From the NCBI GenBank assembly GCA_050732995.1, contig JBOHSA010000091.1:1-42762 (forward strand): 42,762 nt of DNA, in the 5' to 3' direction. Below are positions 1 through 7,651 of this stretch, in pieces. Source of the DNA: JBOHSA01 sp050732995. GTDB taxonomy: Bacteria > Gemmatimonadota > Gemmatimonadetes > Gemmatimonadales > GWC2-71-9. Made by a program: the position numbers and the translations under genes. Below the pieces are notes generated by a model. The model made no database searches and had not been told where the DNA came from. It saw only the letters and a program-made list of their open reading frames with translations. The stretch's first letter is position 1; every line of letters begins with the position of its first letter.

Positions 1-19
1 CCCCCCCCCCCCCCCCCCC
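1..19. other. Poly-C run at contig start, probable artefact
   Basis: Nineteen consecutive C residues begin the window. The far end of the contig is a 64-base G run, so both ends read as poly-G pointing outward. This is typical of poly-G read tails produced by two-colour sequencing chemistry and carried into an assembly. The stretch should not be treated as genomic. Confidence 0.75.
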
Positions 20-76
20 GCGCCCCTCCTCGCCGTCTCCGCTGACGCCGGAGGCGCCCTGACCCAGCGCCGCCGG

Positions 77-760
77 GTGGGAGCGTCAGCCCTCGCCCTC
101 GCGGCTGCTTGCGCCTGCGGTCAGCTCGCCCCCGATTTCGACCACATCGTCGCGCTCGAGGTGATCCTCCCCGACTCCGGACTCGTCGAGGTGAACGACA
201 CGCTCGTCCCCGGCGCCCGCGCCCTGAACGGGCGGGGGGAATCCGTGGCCGCGACCATCCGGTGGGAAGCGCTGGACACGGCCATCGTGGCGCTGCTGGA
301 CACCACCACGGGGGAGAGCCTCGGGAAGACTGTGGGCACGGGCCGCCTCCAGGCCCGGGTCGGCCGGCTCCGCACGAACCCGTTGGGCGTCACGGTGCAG
401 GCGCCGGCCGACAGCGCCTTCCCCGAAGGACCGACGCGTGATACGGTTACCGTTTCGACCCCCGACTCGCTCTCGGATTCCCTCCGGGTCAAGCTCACGG
501 CGACGCCGAGCACCCAGCCGAACCTGGTCCGGCGCCGCGTGGTTCTGGAGTCGACCACCTATCCGGCAGGCGCGGCGGCCTTCACATTAGTGCCCAACGA
601 CACCGTCTTCACCGGTACTGGTGGGGTCGCCGTCTTCCGCGTGCGGCTGACCGGCGGGCCGCTCCCCGACTCGATCCTCGTGATCGCCCGCGCCGCCCGC
701 GCGAACGGCACGCCGGTGCCCGGCACTCCCATCCCCTTCGTTGTGGAGTTCAGGCCATGA
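77..760 (+). CDS. Exported Ig-like domain protein, start uncertain
   Basis: This 227-residue protein has a small hydrophobic Ala/Leu-rich start followed by two Cys (AAACACG), then beta-rich, Asp/Thr/Val-rich sequence. The region around residues 25-105 resembles a bacterial Ig-like (Big_2-type) domain, as in many surface proteins of Gemmatimonadota-like genomes. The GTG at 77 is the usable start. The frame stays open upstream to the contig edge, and a CTG at 59 would add an LTQRRR stretch, which makes a better positively charged signal-peptide n-region. The lipobox is poor (Leu at -4, not -3), so lipoprotein status is only possible. Its TGA overlaps the ATG of the acyl-CoA ligase gene (ATGA at 757-760), so the two are translationally coupled. 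The function is unknown. Confidence 0.65.
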   Translation: MGASALALAAACACGQLAPDFDHIVALEVILPDSGLVEVNDTLVPGARALNGRGESVAATIRWEALDTAIVALLDTTTGESLGKTVGTGRLQARVGRLRTNPLGVTVQAPADSAFPEGPTRDTVTVSTPDSLSDSLRVKLTATPSTQPNLVRRRVVLESTTYPAGAAAFTLVPNDTVFTGTGGVAVFRVRLTGGPLPDSILVIARAARANGTPVPGTPIPFVVEFRP

Positions 761-2580
761 GCCCGGGAACCCTGACCAAGCTCTTCTTCGACGCCGTGGA
801 GCGACACACGGCGGCCGGCCTCCCGGCGGCCTACCGCCACAAGGTCGACGGCCGATGGGTGACCATCTCGCATCGCGAAGCCGCGGACCGCGTGCAGGCA
901 CTCTCCCTGGGCCTCCGCGAGCTGGGCGTGCAGCCCGGCGACCGGGTCTCGATCCTGTCGGAGAATCGACCGGAGTGGGCCCTCAGCGACTATGCCTGCC
1001 TGTGCGCGCGGGCGGCCGACGTGCCGATCTATCCGACGCTCCCCGCCAAGCAGGTGGAGTACATCCTGCGCGATTCCGGCGCAGTGGCCGTGTTCTGCTC
1101 CACAACGGTCCAGCTCGCCAAGGTGCTCGAAGTGCGCGCCGCCCTTCCGGCCTTGCGGCATGTGATCGTTTTTCAGGCGGACGCGAAACGCGACGGCGTG
1201 CTGACGCTCGCCGAGGTGGAAGCGAAAGGGCGCGCTTCGGCCGGGAAGTACCCCCGGTTCAAGGCGGAGGCGCTGGAAGTCCGACCGGAACAGCTCGCGA
1301 CACTGATCTACACGTCCGGAACGACCGGGGACCCGAAGGGCGTGATGCTCACCCACGACAACATCTATTCCAACGTCCAGTCCGCGGTCCAGATCATGCC
1401 GATCGTCTCGAAGGACGAGTGCCTTTCGATGCTGCCCCTATCGCACATCTTCGAGCGGATGGTGGACTACACCATGCTGCAGGCGGGGGTGATCATCAAC
1501 TATGCCGAGTCGTTCGACACCGTGGCCGCGAATCTTCAGGAGGTGAAGCCCACGGTCGTGCTGTCCGTGCCGCGACTGTATGAAAAGGTGTACGCGCGCG
1601 TGCTCGAGAACGCCCTCGCCGGGAGCGGCCTCAAGAGGCGGATCTTCTTCTGGGCCAAGAAGGCGGGGGAAGCCTGGGCCACGTACCGACTCGCAGGCCT
1701 GCCGGTTCCGGGCGGTCTCGCCCTGAAGAAGAAGATCGCCGACCGGCTCGTCTTCTCGAAGCTCCAGGCCCGCACCGGCGGGCGCGTGAGGTACTTCGTG
1801 TCGGGCGGGGCGCCGCTGTCCCCCGACATCGCGAAGTTCTTCTTCGGTGCCGGCCTCCCGATCGCCGAGGGGTACGGACTCACCGAGACGTCGCCCGTGC
1901 TCACCCTTAATCCGCTCGACCGGATCAAGCTGGGTACCGTGGGACCGGCGATTCCCGGCGTCCGCCTCAGGATCGCGCCTGACGGCGAGATCCTCGCCCG
2001 GGGGCCGGGGATCATGCAGGGCTATTACAACAAACCCGAGGCGACCCGGGAAGCGATCGATGCCGACGGGTGGTTCCACACCGGCGACATCGGCGAGGTC
2101 GATGCCGACGGCTACCTCAAGATCACCGACCGGAAGAAGGACCTGATCGTCACCGCGGCCGGCAAGAACATCGCCCCGCAGCCCATCGAGAACACCGTCA
2201 AGGCCAACAAGTTCGTCGTGAACGCCGTGATGCTCGGGGACAAGCGCAAATTCCCGATCATGCTCATCGTGCCGAATTACGAAAACCTCGAGCGGTGGGC
2301 CAAAGACCGGAATCTGGCGTACGCGTCCCGGGCCGAGCTGATCGCCCTGCCCGATGTGCAGGCCAAGGTCGAGCGGGAGGTGATGGGGCAGCTGCGCGAC
2401 CTCGCGAAGTTCGAGATGCCGAAGAAGGTCCTGCTGCTCCAACACGACTTCACGATCGAGAACGGCGAACTGACGCCAACGCTCAAAGTGAAGCGCCGGG
2501 CGGTGGAGAAGCGCTACAAGGAAATGGTGGATCAGGCCTACGCCGCCGAGGACGCGGTGGCGGCGGCCATCGAGGGATAG
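757..2580 (+). CDS. Long-chain acyl-CoA synthetase (AMP-forming)
   Basis: This 607-residue ANL-superfamily ligase is expected to activate fatty acids to acyl-AMP and then acyl-CoA. The AMP-binding P-loop (YTSGTTGDPKG) lies at about residues 185-195. The GYGLTETSP motif is near residue 372. The hinge and C-terminal sequence DRKKDLIVTAAGKNIAP is near residue 458, with the catalytic Lys region in the last 120 residues. Length and the KKDLIVTAAGKNIAPQ signature match the FAA1/FadD15-type long-chain ligases and not the shorter acetyl-CoA or aryl-CoA ligases. It starts on ATG overlapping the stop of the Ig-like gene. Its stop is only 4 bp from the end of the convergent gene that follows. The substrate chain length cannot be read from sequence. 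Confidence 0.9.
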   Translation: MSPGTLTKLFFDAVERHTAAGLPAAYRHKVDGRWVTISHREAADRVQALSLGLRELGVQPGDRVSILSENRPEWALSDYACLCARAADVPIYPTLPAKQVEYILRDSGAVAVFCSTTVQLAKVLEVRAALPALRHVIVFQADAKRDGVLTLAEVEAKGRASAGKYPRFKAEALEVRPEQLATLIYTSGTTGDPKGVMLTHDNIYSNVQSAVQIMPIVSKDECLSMLPLSHIFERMVDYTMLQAGVIINYAESFDTVAANLQEVKPTVVLSVPRLYEKVYARVLENALAGSGLKRRIFFWAKKAGEAWATYRLAGLPVPGGLALKKKIADRLVFSKLQARTGGRVRYFVSGGAPLSPDIAKFFFGAGLPIAEGYGLTETSPVLTLNPLDRIKLGTVGPAIPGVRLRIAPDGEILARGPGIMQGYYNKPEATREAIDADGWFHTGDIGEVDADGYLKITDRKKDLIVTAAGKNIAPQPIENTVKANKFVVNAVMLGDKRKFPIMLIVPNYENLERWAKDRNLAYASRAELIALPDVQAKVEREVMGQLRDLAKFEMPKKVLLLQHDFTIENGELTPTLKVKRRAVEKRYKEMVDQAYAAEDAVAAAIEG

Positions 2581-2584
2581 CCGG

Positions 2585-3247
2585 TCACCGCTTCGCCCCG
2601 ACGAACAGCCCCTCGCCGCTCGCGAGTCGCGTGATTCCCTCGGGCGGTGTCACCGTCTCATCCTCGGCAACCCAGCGCCGCCCGCGCAACAGCACCCGCC
2701 GCGCCTCCGAGAGCCAGGGCTCGGCCGCGGCGTCCCGACCCAGGATCACGCCCCGGGCGCACGCCTGCCGGAGCGGGATGAGGCCCGGACAGCGCAGCAG
2801 GCTCAGTACCGGGAGCTCTTCCACGTCCGCCGCCGGGTTGATCCCGACGAAGTGGATTCCCGTCCCCCCCCCTCCCCCGCCCCCCCCACCACCGCCCATC
2901 AGCGAAGCGAGCCCCACCGCGTGTCGCGCCGCCGCGCCCAGGAGCACGACGAAGCCGCCGGGGCCGGAGAGATCGAGCAGCGCCTGAAGGGTCTGGGCAT
3001 CATCGGCCAACGGGGGGCGGGAGGCGACCGGCGCCGCGGGCGGCTCCGACGCGCTGGCCGCGGCCCGAGTCCCGGGACGCGAAAAATCCACGACCCCATT
3101 CACGATCGGGTACTCGCGGTGACAGGCCGGGCAGCCGACCAACCCGCTGAGCACCATCCGGCCCAGCATCTCTCCCGTGGAGAGCACGAGGAACTCTTCC
3201 GCGTGTGGCTCGGGGCAGCGGAGCATTTCGGTGAGCTCGATATGCAT
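2585..3247 (-). CDS. Trm112-like zinc domain with degenerate methyltransferase-like region
   Basis: The N-terminal 50 residues form a Trm112-type domain: LRCPEPH, then GCPACHREYPIVNGVVDF. Its Cys cluster (residue 10 and the CPAC pair) probably binds zinc. The remainder resembles a Rossmann methyltransferase that has lost the SAM loop: a strand FVVLLGA, a second strand IHFVGINP, and a late EARRVLLRGRRWVAED segment like the LRPGGRLV strand of SAM methyltransferases. A run of eleven glycines, encoded by a G-rich tract (2864-2896), sits exactly between the first two strands. Length is 220 residues. It lies upstream-to-downstream with the pterin cluster on the same strand, 13 bp after the SDR. Catalytic activity is doubtful and its role is unknown. 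Confidence 0.6.
   Translation of the reverse strand: MHIELTEMLRCPEPHAEEFLVLSTGEMLGRMVLSGLVGCPACHREYPIVNGVVDFSRPGTRAAASASEPPAAPVASRPPLADDAQTLQALLDLSGPGGFVVLLGAAARHAVGLASLMGGGGGGGGGGGTGIHFVGINPAADVEELPVLSLLRCPGLIPLRQACARGVILGRDAAAEPWLSEARRVLLRGRRWVAEDETVTPPEGITRLASGEGLFVGAKR
2864..2896. repeat. C-rich (G-rich on coding strand) low-complexity tract
   Basis: The plus strand reads C9-T-C5-G-C8-A-CC-A-CC. On the minus coding strand this is a run of G blocks able to form a G-quadruplex, translated as polyglycine inside the Trm112-like protein. It is one of several similar tracts in the window (14901-14929, 20132-20160, 22325-22355, 32447-32472, 35236-35262). Confidence 0.8.
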
Positions 3248-3260
3248 CCGACAGCCCCGT

Positions 3261-4010
3261 TCAGCCCCTCGGCGTGTACACCGCCGGCACCAGCCGCATC
3301 TCCCTGACGGTGACGCGGGGGGGTCGGGTGACGGCGAACAGCACCGCGTCCGCGATGTCCCCTGCGGTCATCATGTCCTTCCGCTGAGTGAACCCGGGCT
3401 TCGTGTCGGGGTCCACCGCGTCCCAGAGCTCCGTATCGACCGGCCCCGGGGAGATCAGCGTGGTCCGCACGCCGGTGCGCGCCACCTCCGCGCTGATCAC
3501 CTCGTGCAACCCGCGCAGGCCGAACTTGCTGGTGGCATACGCGGTCGAGCCGGGGAAGCCCACGTGGTCGGACACCGAGCCGATCATGACCAGATGCCCG
3601 CTGCCGCGCCGCACCAGGAGGGGCACGAGCGCGCGGGCCATCAGGAACGGGGCGGTCAGGTTCACGGCGAGGGTCATGGTGAACTCGGCCGGGGTCGTCT
3701 CGGCGAGCGGCTTGACGTAAAACACCCCGGCATTGTTCACGACGATGTCCGGGAGGCCGACGTCCTGGACCACGCGAGCGATCGTCCGCTCGACCTCCTC
3801 GCCGCGGCCGAGGTCACAGCGCACGTCCGTGCGCCGCTCAGCACGCGCGTCGGCGAGGGTGCGGGCGACGCGGACCACGTGAGCTCCCGCCGAGTGCAGA
3901 ACCTCCGCCACCGCGAGCCCGATGCCGCGCGAGGCCCCGGTGACCAGGGCCAGTCGCCCGGCCAGGCTACTCAAGCCACCGCCCGCCGTGGACCAGGCGG
4001 AGGAACTCAT
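3261..4010 (-). CDS. SDR oxidoreductase, candidate sepiapterin reductase
   Basis: This is a classical short-chain dehydrogenase/reductase of 249 residues with the NAD(P)-binding TGASRGIG at residues 24-31, NNAG at 92-95, and the catalytic Ser145/Tyr158/Lys162 (YATSK). Arg near the glycine motif suggests NADPH. The ATG at 4010 makes a 44-bp overlap with folE. A TTG at 3974 would reduce this to 8 bp and begin just before the GRLALVTG strand, so the true protein may be 237 residues. It is downstream of folE and a PTPS gene on one strand, which fits a sepiapterin-reductase role: reducing 6-pyruvoyl-tetrahydropterin to tetrahydrobiopterin. SDR specificity cannot be proved from sequence; a 3-ketoacyl-ACP-reductase-like activity is the main alternative. 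Confidence 0.8.
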   Translation of the reverse strand: MSSSAWSTAGGGLSSLAGRLALVTGASRGIGLAVAEVLHSAGAHVVRVARTLADARAERRTDVRCDLGRGEEVERTIARVVQDVGLPDIVVNNAGVFYVKPLAETTPAEFTMTLAVNLTAPFLMARALVPLLVRRGSGHLVMIGSVSDHVGFPGSTAYATSKFGLRGLHEVISAEVARTGVRTTLISPGPVDTELWDAVDPDTKPGFTQRKDMMTAGDIADAVLFAVTRPPRVTVREMRLVPAVYTPRG

Positions 4011-4611
4011 CGCGCGTTTTCGCGTCGTCGCGGAAGGCGCCGCGCAGCGCGCTCGTGACGGTCTTCGAGTTCTGCTTCTCCACGCCGCGCATCATCATGC
4101 AGAGGTGGTAGGCCTCGATCACGACGCCGACGCCCAGGGGCGTGAGCACCCGACAGAGGCCGTCGGCGATCTGGTCGGTGAGGCGCTCCTGGACCTGGAG
4201 CCGGCGCGCGTAGACCTCCACGACGCGGGGGATCTTGGAGAGCCCCACGATGTGGCCGTTCGGCAGGTAGGCGACGTGCGCTTTGCCGAAGAAGGGGAGC
4301 AGGTGGTGCTCGCACAGGGAGTAGATCTCGATGTCGCGCACGCAGATCATGCTCTCGTGTTTTTCCTCGAACAGCGCGCCGCCGATCACGTCTTCGATGC
4401 ACATGCCGTACCCGCGCGTCAGCCACCTGAGCGACGCCTCGACGCGCGCGGGCGTGGACACGAGCCCCGCGCGCCGCGGATCCTCGCCCAGCTGCTCGAG
4501 CATCTCCCGCACCAAGGTCTCGAACGGCACGCGGGTCTCCGTCGGCGGCTCGTGGGGCTCGTGGAAGCTGTGCTGGCTGGCGGACTTCATCTGGTCGCGT
4601 CCCATGATCAC
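3967..4611 (-). CDS. folE: GTP cyclohydrolase I
   Basis: This 214-residue type-IA GTP cyclohydrolase converts GTP to 7,8-dihydroneopterin triphosphate, the first step of folate and biopterin synthesis. The zinc ligands are visible: Cys100 and His103 in SLCEHHLLPFFG, and Cys171 in HLCMMMRGV. The conserved LSKIPRVVEVYARRLQVQERLT helix, the GVEKQNSKTVTSALRGAF tail and an intact C-terminus are also present. Its ATG (with alternative internal ATGs) overlaps the TGA of the PTPS gene by four bases, and its own TAG overlaps the SDR start. The three genes therefore look like one translationally coupled unit. Neighbouring PTPS and SDR suggest that the product feeds a biopterin route as well as, or instead of, folate. 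Confidence 0.95.
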   Translation of the reverse strand: MIMGRDQMKSASQHSFHEPHEPPTETRVPFETLVREMLEQLGEDPRRAGLVSTPARVEASLRWLTRGYGMCIEDVIGGALFEEKHESMICVRDIEIYSLCEHHLLPFFGKAHVAYLPNGHIVGLSKIPRVVEVYARRLQVQERLTDQIADGLCRVLTPLGVGVVIEAYHLCMMMRGVEKQNSKTVTSALRGAFRDDAKTRDEFLRLVHGGRWLE

Positions 4612-5021
4612 GTCCCGTGGTAGTCCACGTAATTACGCTCCGTCTCCCACAAGCGGATGCGCTTCAGCGTCGCCGGCCGCACCGCGGGCTCGAGCACCCG
4701 CCAGCAGACGACGGCGATGTTCTCGGCCGTGGGGATCAGATCCCGGAACCACGCGACGTCGAGATTCAGGTTCTTGTGGTCGAGGTGCCGCACGAAACAC
4801 TCGGTCACGACCTCTTTCAGCCGGTTGATGTCGAGCACGTACCCCGTCGCCGGATCGATCTCCCCTTCCACGGAGACATCCAGGTTGTAGTTGTGGCCGT
4901 GGAAGTTGGGGTTGTTGCACACGCCGAAGATGCGCTCGTTCTCCGCGTCCGAGAGCCGGGGATTGGACAGGCGGTGGGCGGCGTTGAAGTGCACGCGGCG
5001 CGTGACGATGCAACGAGACAT
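4608..5021 (-). CDS. ptpS: 6-pyruvoyl-tetrahydropterin synthase family protein
   Basis: This 137-residue T-fold enzyme has zinc ligands His16 (FNAAHRL) and His41/His43 (NFHGHNY). The nucleophilic Cys35 sits in FGVCNNPNFHGH, with an Asp81-His82 pair (LDHKNL) and the terminal substrate-anchoring Glu126 in LWETERN. The CNNPNxHGHNY form is that of PTPS enzymes of the biopterin pathway (compare the animal enzyme), though QueD proteins making 6-carboxy-tetrahydropterin for queuosine share the fold and are the alternative. No queC, queE or queF gene is nearby, while folE and an SDR follow directly. It is the first gene of the minus-strand pterin set and shares a 41-bp divergent intergenic with the exchanger-like gene. 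Confidence 0.9.
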   Translation of the reverse strand: MSRCIVTRRVHFNAAHRLSNPRLSDAENERIFGVCNNPNFHGHNYNLDVSVEGEIDPATGYVLDINRLKEVVTECFVRHLDHKNLNLDVAWFRDLIPTAENIAVVCWRVLEPAVRPATLKRIRLWETERNYVDYHGT

Positions 5022-5024
5022 GGC

Positions 5025-5053
5025 TTGTTCGGCCTCCCGGGCAGGACTATCTT
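5025..5053 (+). promoter_or_regulatory. Promoter for the exchanger-like gene, near-leaderless
   Basis: TTGTTC (5025-5030), a 17-bp spacer, then TATCTT (5048-5053). The predicted transcription start is only a few bases before the GTG at 5063, so the transcript would be leaderless or nearly so. No Shine-Dalgarno is visible. The element sits in the short divergent gap with the PTPS gene. Confidence 0.5.
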
Positions 5054-5062
5054 CGGGCCCAC

Positions 5063-6256
5063 GTGAGACTCCTAAAGCTACTCGCCTCCCTGTCCGCGGT
5101 GGGAGGCTCCGCCCTCTCCGCTCTCTGGACGTTCCCCAGCATCCTGCTCTCGGCCTTCCTCGTAGCGTGGGGGGCCGAAGCCGCGCAGTTCCTCATCTCG
5201 CAGGGACTCGCCCTGGCCATCCTCGCCTGGCTCCAGACGCTCCCCGAGTTTGCGGTGGAGGCGGTGATCGCCTGGGAAGCCGGCCGCGACGCGGAGCGGG
5301 CGCATCTCGCCATCGCCAACCTCACCGGCGCCATCCGCCTGCTGCTCGGGTTGGGGTGGCCCATGATCTACTTCGTCTTTGCCTACGCCGGGCGCCGACG
5401 GGCGGCCGAGCTCCTGCCGGCGATCAAGCTTGCGCGCGAGCACGCCGTGGAGGTGATCGGGCTCGTCCCGCCGCTCCTGTACTTCGTCGTGATCGTGCTG
5501 AAGCAGACCCTCACCTGGCTCGACGCGCTGGTCCTGCTGGGCTTGTACGCCGCGTACCTCGGGGTGCTCGTGTGGCACCCGCCGCACGACGTGGAGAATC
5601 TCGCCGAAGCCCCCCGCGTGTCCCGGTGGGCGTACCGACTGAAGGCGTGGCGCCGGAAGGCGGCGATCGGCGGCTTGTTCGCGACGGGCGGCTTTCTGTT
5701 GTACATCACCGCCCATCCGTTCCTCGAGTCGATGCTGGCGGTGGCAGCGCTTCTGGGCGTAAGCCAGTTCGTGCTGGTACAGTGGGTCGCGCCGTTCCTG
5801 TCCGAGTTTCCGGAGAAGGTGTCGGCCTTCTTTTGGGCCCGCCGGGTGACCCACGCGCCGATGGCGTTGATGAACATGGTGTCGAGCAACATCAACCAAT
5901 GGACGGTCCTCGCCGCGATGATCCCGCTCGTCTTCGGCTTTTCGCACTTGCGCCACCACGGAGTGTGGGCAGACTTTCGGTTCGACGACGCCCAACGGGT
6001 CGAGATCGTCCTCACGCTGCTGCAGACCGGCCTGGGGATCACGGTGCTCGCCAACATGGAGTTCGACTGGCTCGACGCGTCGGCATTGTTCGTCTTGTGG
6101 GGCGTGCAGTTCTTCGTGCCGCACTTGCGCGAGGAAGTGTCGCTCGCCTACGCGCTCTGGATCACCGTGCTCGTGATCGGGTTCCTGGTGAAGGGGAAGG
6201 CCCTGCTCGCCCCGAAGTACTTCTGGGAGACGCTGCGAAAAACGACCGGCCGGTAA
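5063..6256 (+). CDS. CaCA-like (Na+/Ca2+ exchanger-related) membrane protein
   Basis: This 397-residue polytopic protein has about 10-11 hydrophobic segments in two halves. Each half carries a degenerate alpha-repeat as in the Ca2+/cation antiporter superfamily. The first reads FLVAWGAEAAQFLIS...LQTLPEFAVEAVIA with IANLTGAIR. The second reads APFLSEFPEKVSAF with MVSSNINQW. The acidic LPEF/LSEFPE residues and the Asn-rich GN/SSNIN parts correspond to the ion-binding positions of NCX proteins. The two halves are separated by a basic cytoplasmic loop near residues 180-200 (YRLKAWRRKA). The transported ion is not deducible. The GTG start is supported by the promoter ending just upstream. Confidence 0.75.
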   Translation: MRLLKLLASLSAVGGSALSALWTFPSILLSAFLVAWGAEAAQFLISQGLALAILAWLQTLPEFAVEAVIAWEAGRDAERAHLAIANLTGAIRLLLGLGWPMIYFVFAYAGRRRAAELLPAIKLAREHAVEVIGLVPPLLYFVVIVLKQTLTWLDALVLLGLYAAYLGVLVWHPPHDVENLAEAPRVSRWAYRLKAWRRKAAIGGLFATGGFLLYITAHPFLESMLAVAALLGVSQFVLVQWVAPFLSEFPEKVSAFFWARRVTHAPMALMNMVSSNINQWTVLAAMIPLVFGFSHLRHHGVWADFRFDDAQRVEIVLTLLQTGLGITVLANMEFDWLDASALFVLWGVQFFVPHLREEVSLAYALWITVLVIGFLVKGKALLAPKYFWETLRKTTGR

Positions 6257-6486
6257 CCGCTTAACGCGGCCCGGCCGATCGGGTGCTGAAGGAACGAAGA
6301 GGATTATTGAAGCCCGAAAGTAATGACTGGTCCCTCACCGTAGCGTCTGCCTTCCCCCGGAGGGGCATGACATTGGTCACAGTATCTGGGTCCACAGTCG
6401 AGCTGTTGGCTCAATAATTAGACTCTCCGTTCCCACGGGGTACGTTACTGCGCCGCCGGGGATCGTCAAGGAGACCAACCAACCGA
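6257..6486. other. Non-coding gap with lower GC
   Basis: These 230 bp are the least GC-rich stretch of the window (6290-6420 especially). There are two short GC hairpins (CCCG/CGGG near 6272-6285; CCCC-CGGA-GGGG near 6355-6366) that could end the exchanger transcript, but no U-tract. TACGTT at 6441-6446 is a plausible -10 for the next small gene, with only a weak -35, and AAGGAG lies at 6468-6473. No RNA family was recognised. A small RNA cannot be excluded. Confidence 0.35.
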
Positions 6487-6648
6487 ATGAACCTCACACT
6501 GGTCGTCGCTGTCGCGATGCTGTTGGCGTGGGTCCTGCTCGTGTTCGTCGTGCAGCTGCCGAGCGGCGCGGTGCATCTCTGGTACGCGGGCGCCGTGGTC
6601 CTGTTCGCCCGCCGGGTGCTGGTCGGGGCGCCGAAGTTCTTGTCCTGA
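6487..6648 (+). CDS. Small two-helix membrane protein (53 aa)
   Basis: ATG at 6487 opens a 53-residue frame with two hydrophobic segments (residues 3-23 and 29-45) separated by a Pro-Ser-Gly turn, ending in RRVLVGAPKFLS. The layout resembles the small lmo0937/DUF5670-like membrane proteins (hydrophobic helix, G-x-[IV]-H turn, second helix, short basic tail), but the match is by shape and I cannot confirm the family. AAGGAG is 13 bases upstream. The reading frame is too short for ordinary ORF cut-offs, yet it has clear coding character. It may be co-transcribed with the cupin gene 43 bp downstream. The function is unknown. Confidence 0.6.
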   Translation: MNLTLVVAVAMLLAWVLLVFVVQLPSGAVHLWYAGAVVLFARRVLVGAPKFLS

Positions 6649-6691
6649 TTGTGGCTGGCGCCGGCCGCACGCGGCGCGTACCTTGGGATCG

Positions 6692-7030
6692 ATGCCGACG
6701 GTGACACGCTGGGACCCGCACCGGGGACCCTTACAGCTCTCGACGCTGCGCCGGCAGCTCGAGAGTGAAGGAATGGTGACCGCCTGGTGGTCGGACGTGC
6801 CGGGGGCCGAGGTGGCGGAGCACGCCCACCCGTTCCCCGAATCCCGGTGGATCCTCTCCGGGTTCCTGCGCGTGCGCGTCGGGAGTGAAACGGTCGAGCT
6901 CGGCCCCGGGGACCGGCTCGACGTGCCCGCCGGCACGGCACACTCCTCCGAAGTCATCGGCCTGTCGCCGGCCGTGTACGTCACCGGCACGACGGACCGC
7001 TCCGCCGCACCCACGTTCAGCCTCCACTAG
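6692..7030 (+). CDS. Small cupin-domain protein
   Basis: A single-domain cupin of 112 residues from ATG 6692. Motif 1 is AEHAHPFPESRWILSGFLRVRVG and motif 2 is PGDRLDVPAGTAHSSEV, giving two His, a Glu-type acidic residue and a third His as the expected metal ligands. A TACCTT (6679-6684) just before the ATG looks like a -10 element, so this gene may be read from a leaderless message. An upstream TTG at 6683 is in frame but lies inside that -10 and is unlikely. The substrate is unknown. It is the last intact gene before a stretch of decayed sequence. Confidence 0.75.
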   Translation: MPTVTRWDPHRGPLQLSTLRRQLESEGMVTAWWSDVPGAEVAEHAHPFPESRWILSGFLRVRVGSETVELGPGDRLDVPAGTAHSSEVIGLSPAVYVTGTTDRSAAPTFSLH

Positions 7031-7057
7031 CGCGACGACGCCCGTCGCCGCGCCGTC

Positions 7058-7486
7058 TCACAACGTCGACTTGTTCAATAGCCGGTTCGGCGTCCCGCCC
7101 GGGTTGCCGCTGATCACGTTCCCCATCGCGTTGTTGATGATCCACGTGGAGAACGACGTCTTCGCGTCCGTCTTGGTGGGATGCCGCGGTCGTGAACGCC
7201 CACCCCGGTCGCGCTCGCCGGCGACGTGTTGCACGCGTCGGCGTTGTCGTTCCCCACCGCCACCGCCACGAACACCCCGGCGTTCCACAGGTTCGTGGTC
7301 GCGGTATTGAGGGCCGTGGACACCCCGCCGCCGAGCGACATGTTGGCGACCGCGCGTTTCACATGGTTCTGGCGCACCCAGTCGATGCCCGCAATGATCT
7401 GCGACGTGAGGCCCAGACCGGCGCAGCTGAGCACCCGGACGCCGTGCAGCTGAGGGTGTGGCGCGCGAGCTACGCGAACGCCAGGG
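7058..7486 (-). pseudogene. Decayed S8 (proteinase K-like) subtilase, catalytic Ser block deleted
   Basis: Two frames together read as a subtilisin-family protease. The 5' part (about 7486-7225) gives LHGVRVLSCAGLG, IIAGIDWVRQNH, RAVANMSLGGG, then VFVAVAVGNDNADACN, which covers the middle of the catalytic domain. The 3' part (7200-7058, another frame) gives TKTDAKTSFS joined directly to TWIINNAMGN and NPGGTPNRLL, the normal end of the domain. A frameshift lies near 7200-7225. The join between TSFS and TWII removes the segment that should contain the GTSMATPH nucleophile motif. The upstream Asp and GHGTHV-His regions are absent too. It therefore cannot encode an active protease. Confidence 0.8.
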
Positions 7487-7510
7487 ACCGGCCGGGACCG
7501 GCCGGTGGTG

Positions 7511-7624
7511 CTAGCGGAAGACGACGAGCGTCACAATGCCCCAGGCCAGCGTCACCAGGGTGACCGGCACGGTGGCGATCACGGTCGGCGCCTTGCTGGT
7601 CGCGATCGCCCAACGCGATCCCGC
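7511..7624 (-). other. Short hydrophobic reading frame, possible gene remnant
   Basis: The minus strand between in-frame stops encodes a 37-codon stretch ending SKAPTVIATVPVTLVTLAWGIVTLVVFR. This has one convincing transmembrane segment and a natural-looking basic end. The only usable start is an internal GTG, giving about 22 residues. It lies next to the subtilase pseudogene, so it may be another fragment in a decaying region or a very small membrane peptide. Confidence 0.3.
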
Positions 7625-7651
7625 CTACGCGATCGAGCGCGTGGACTGGGA

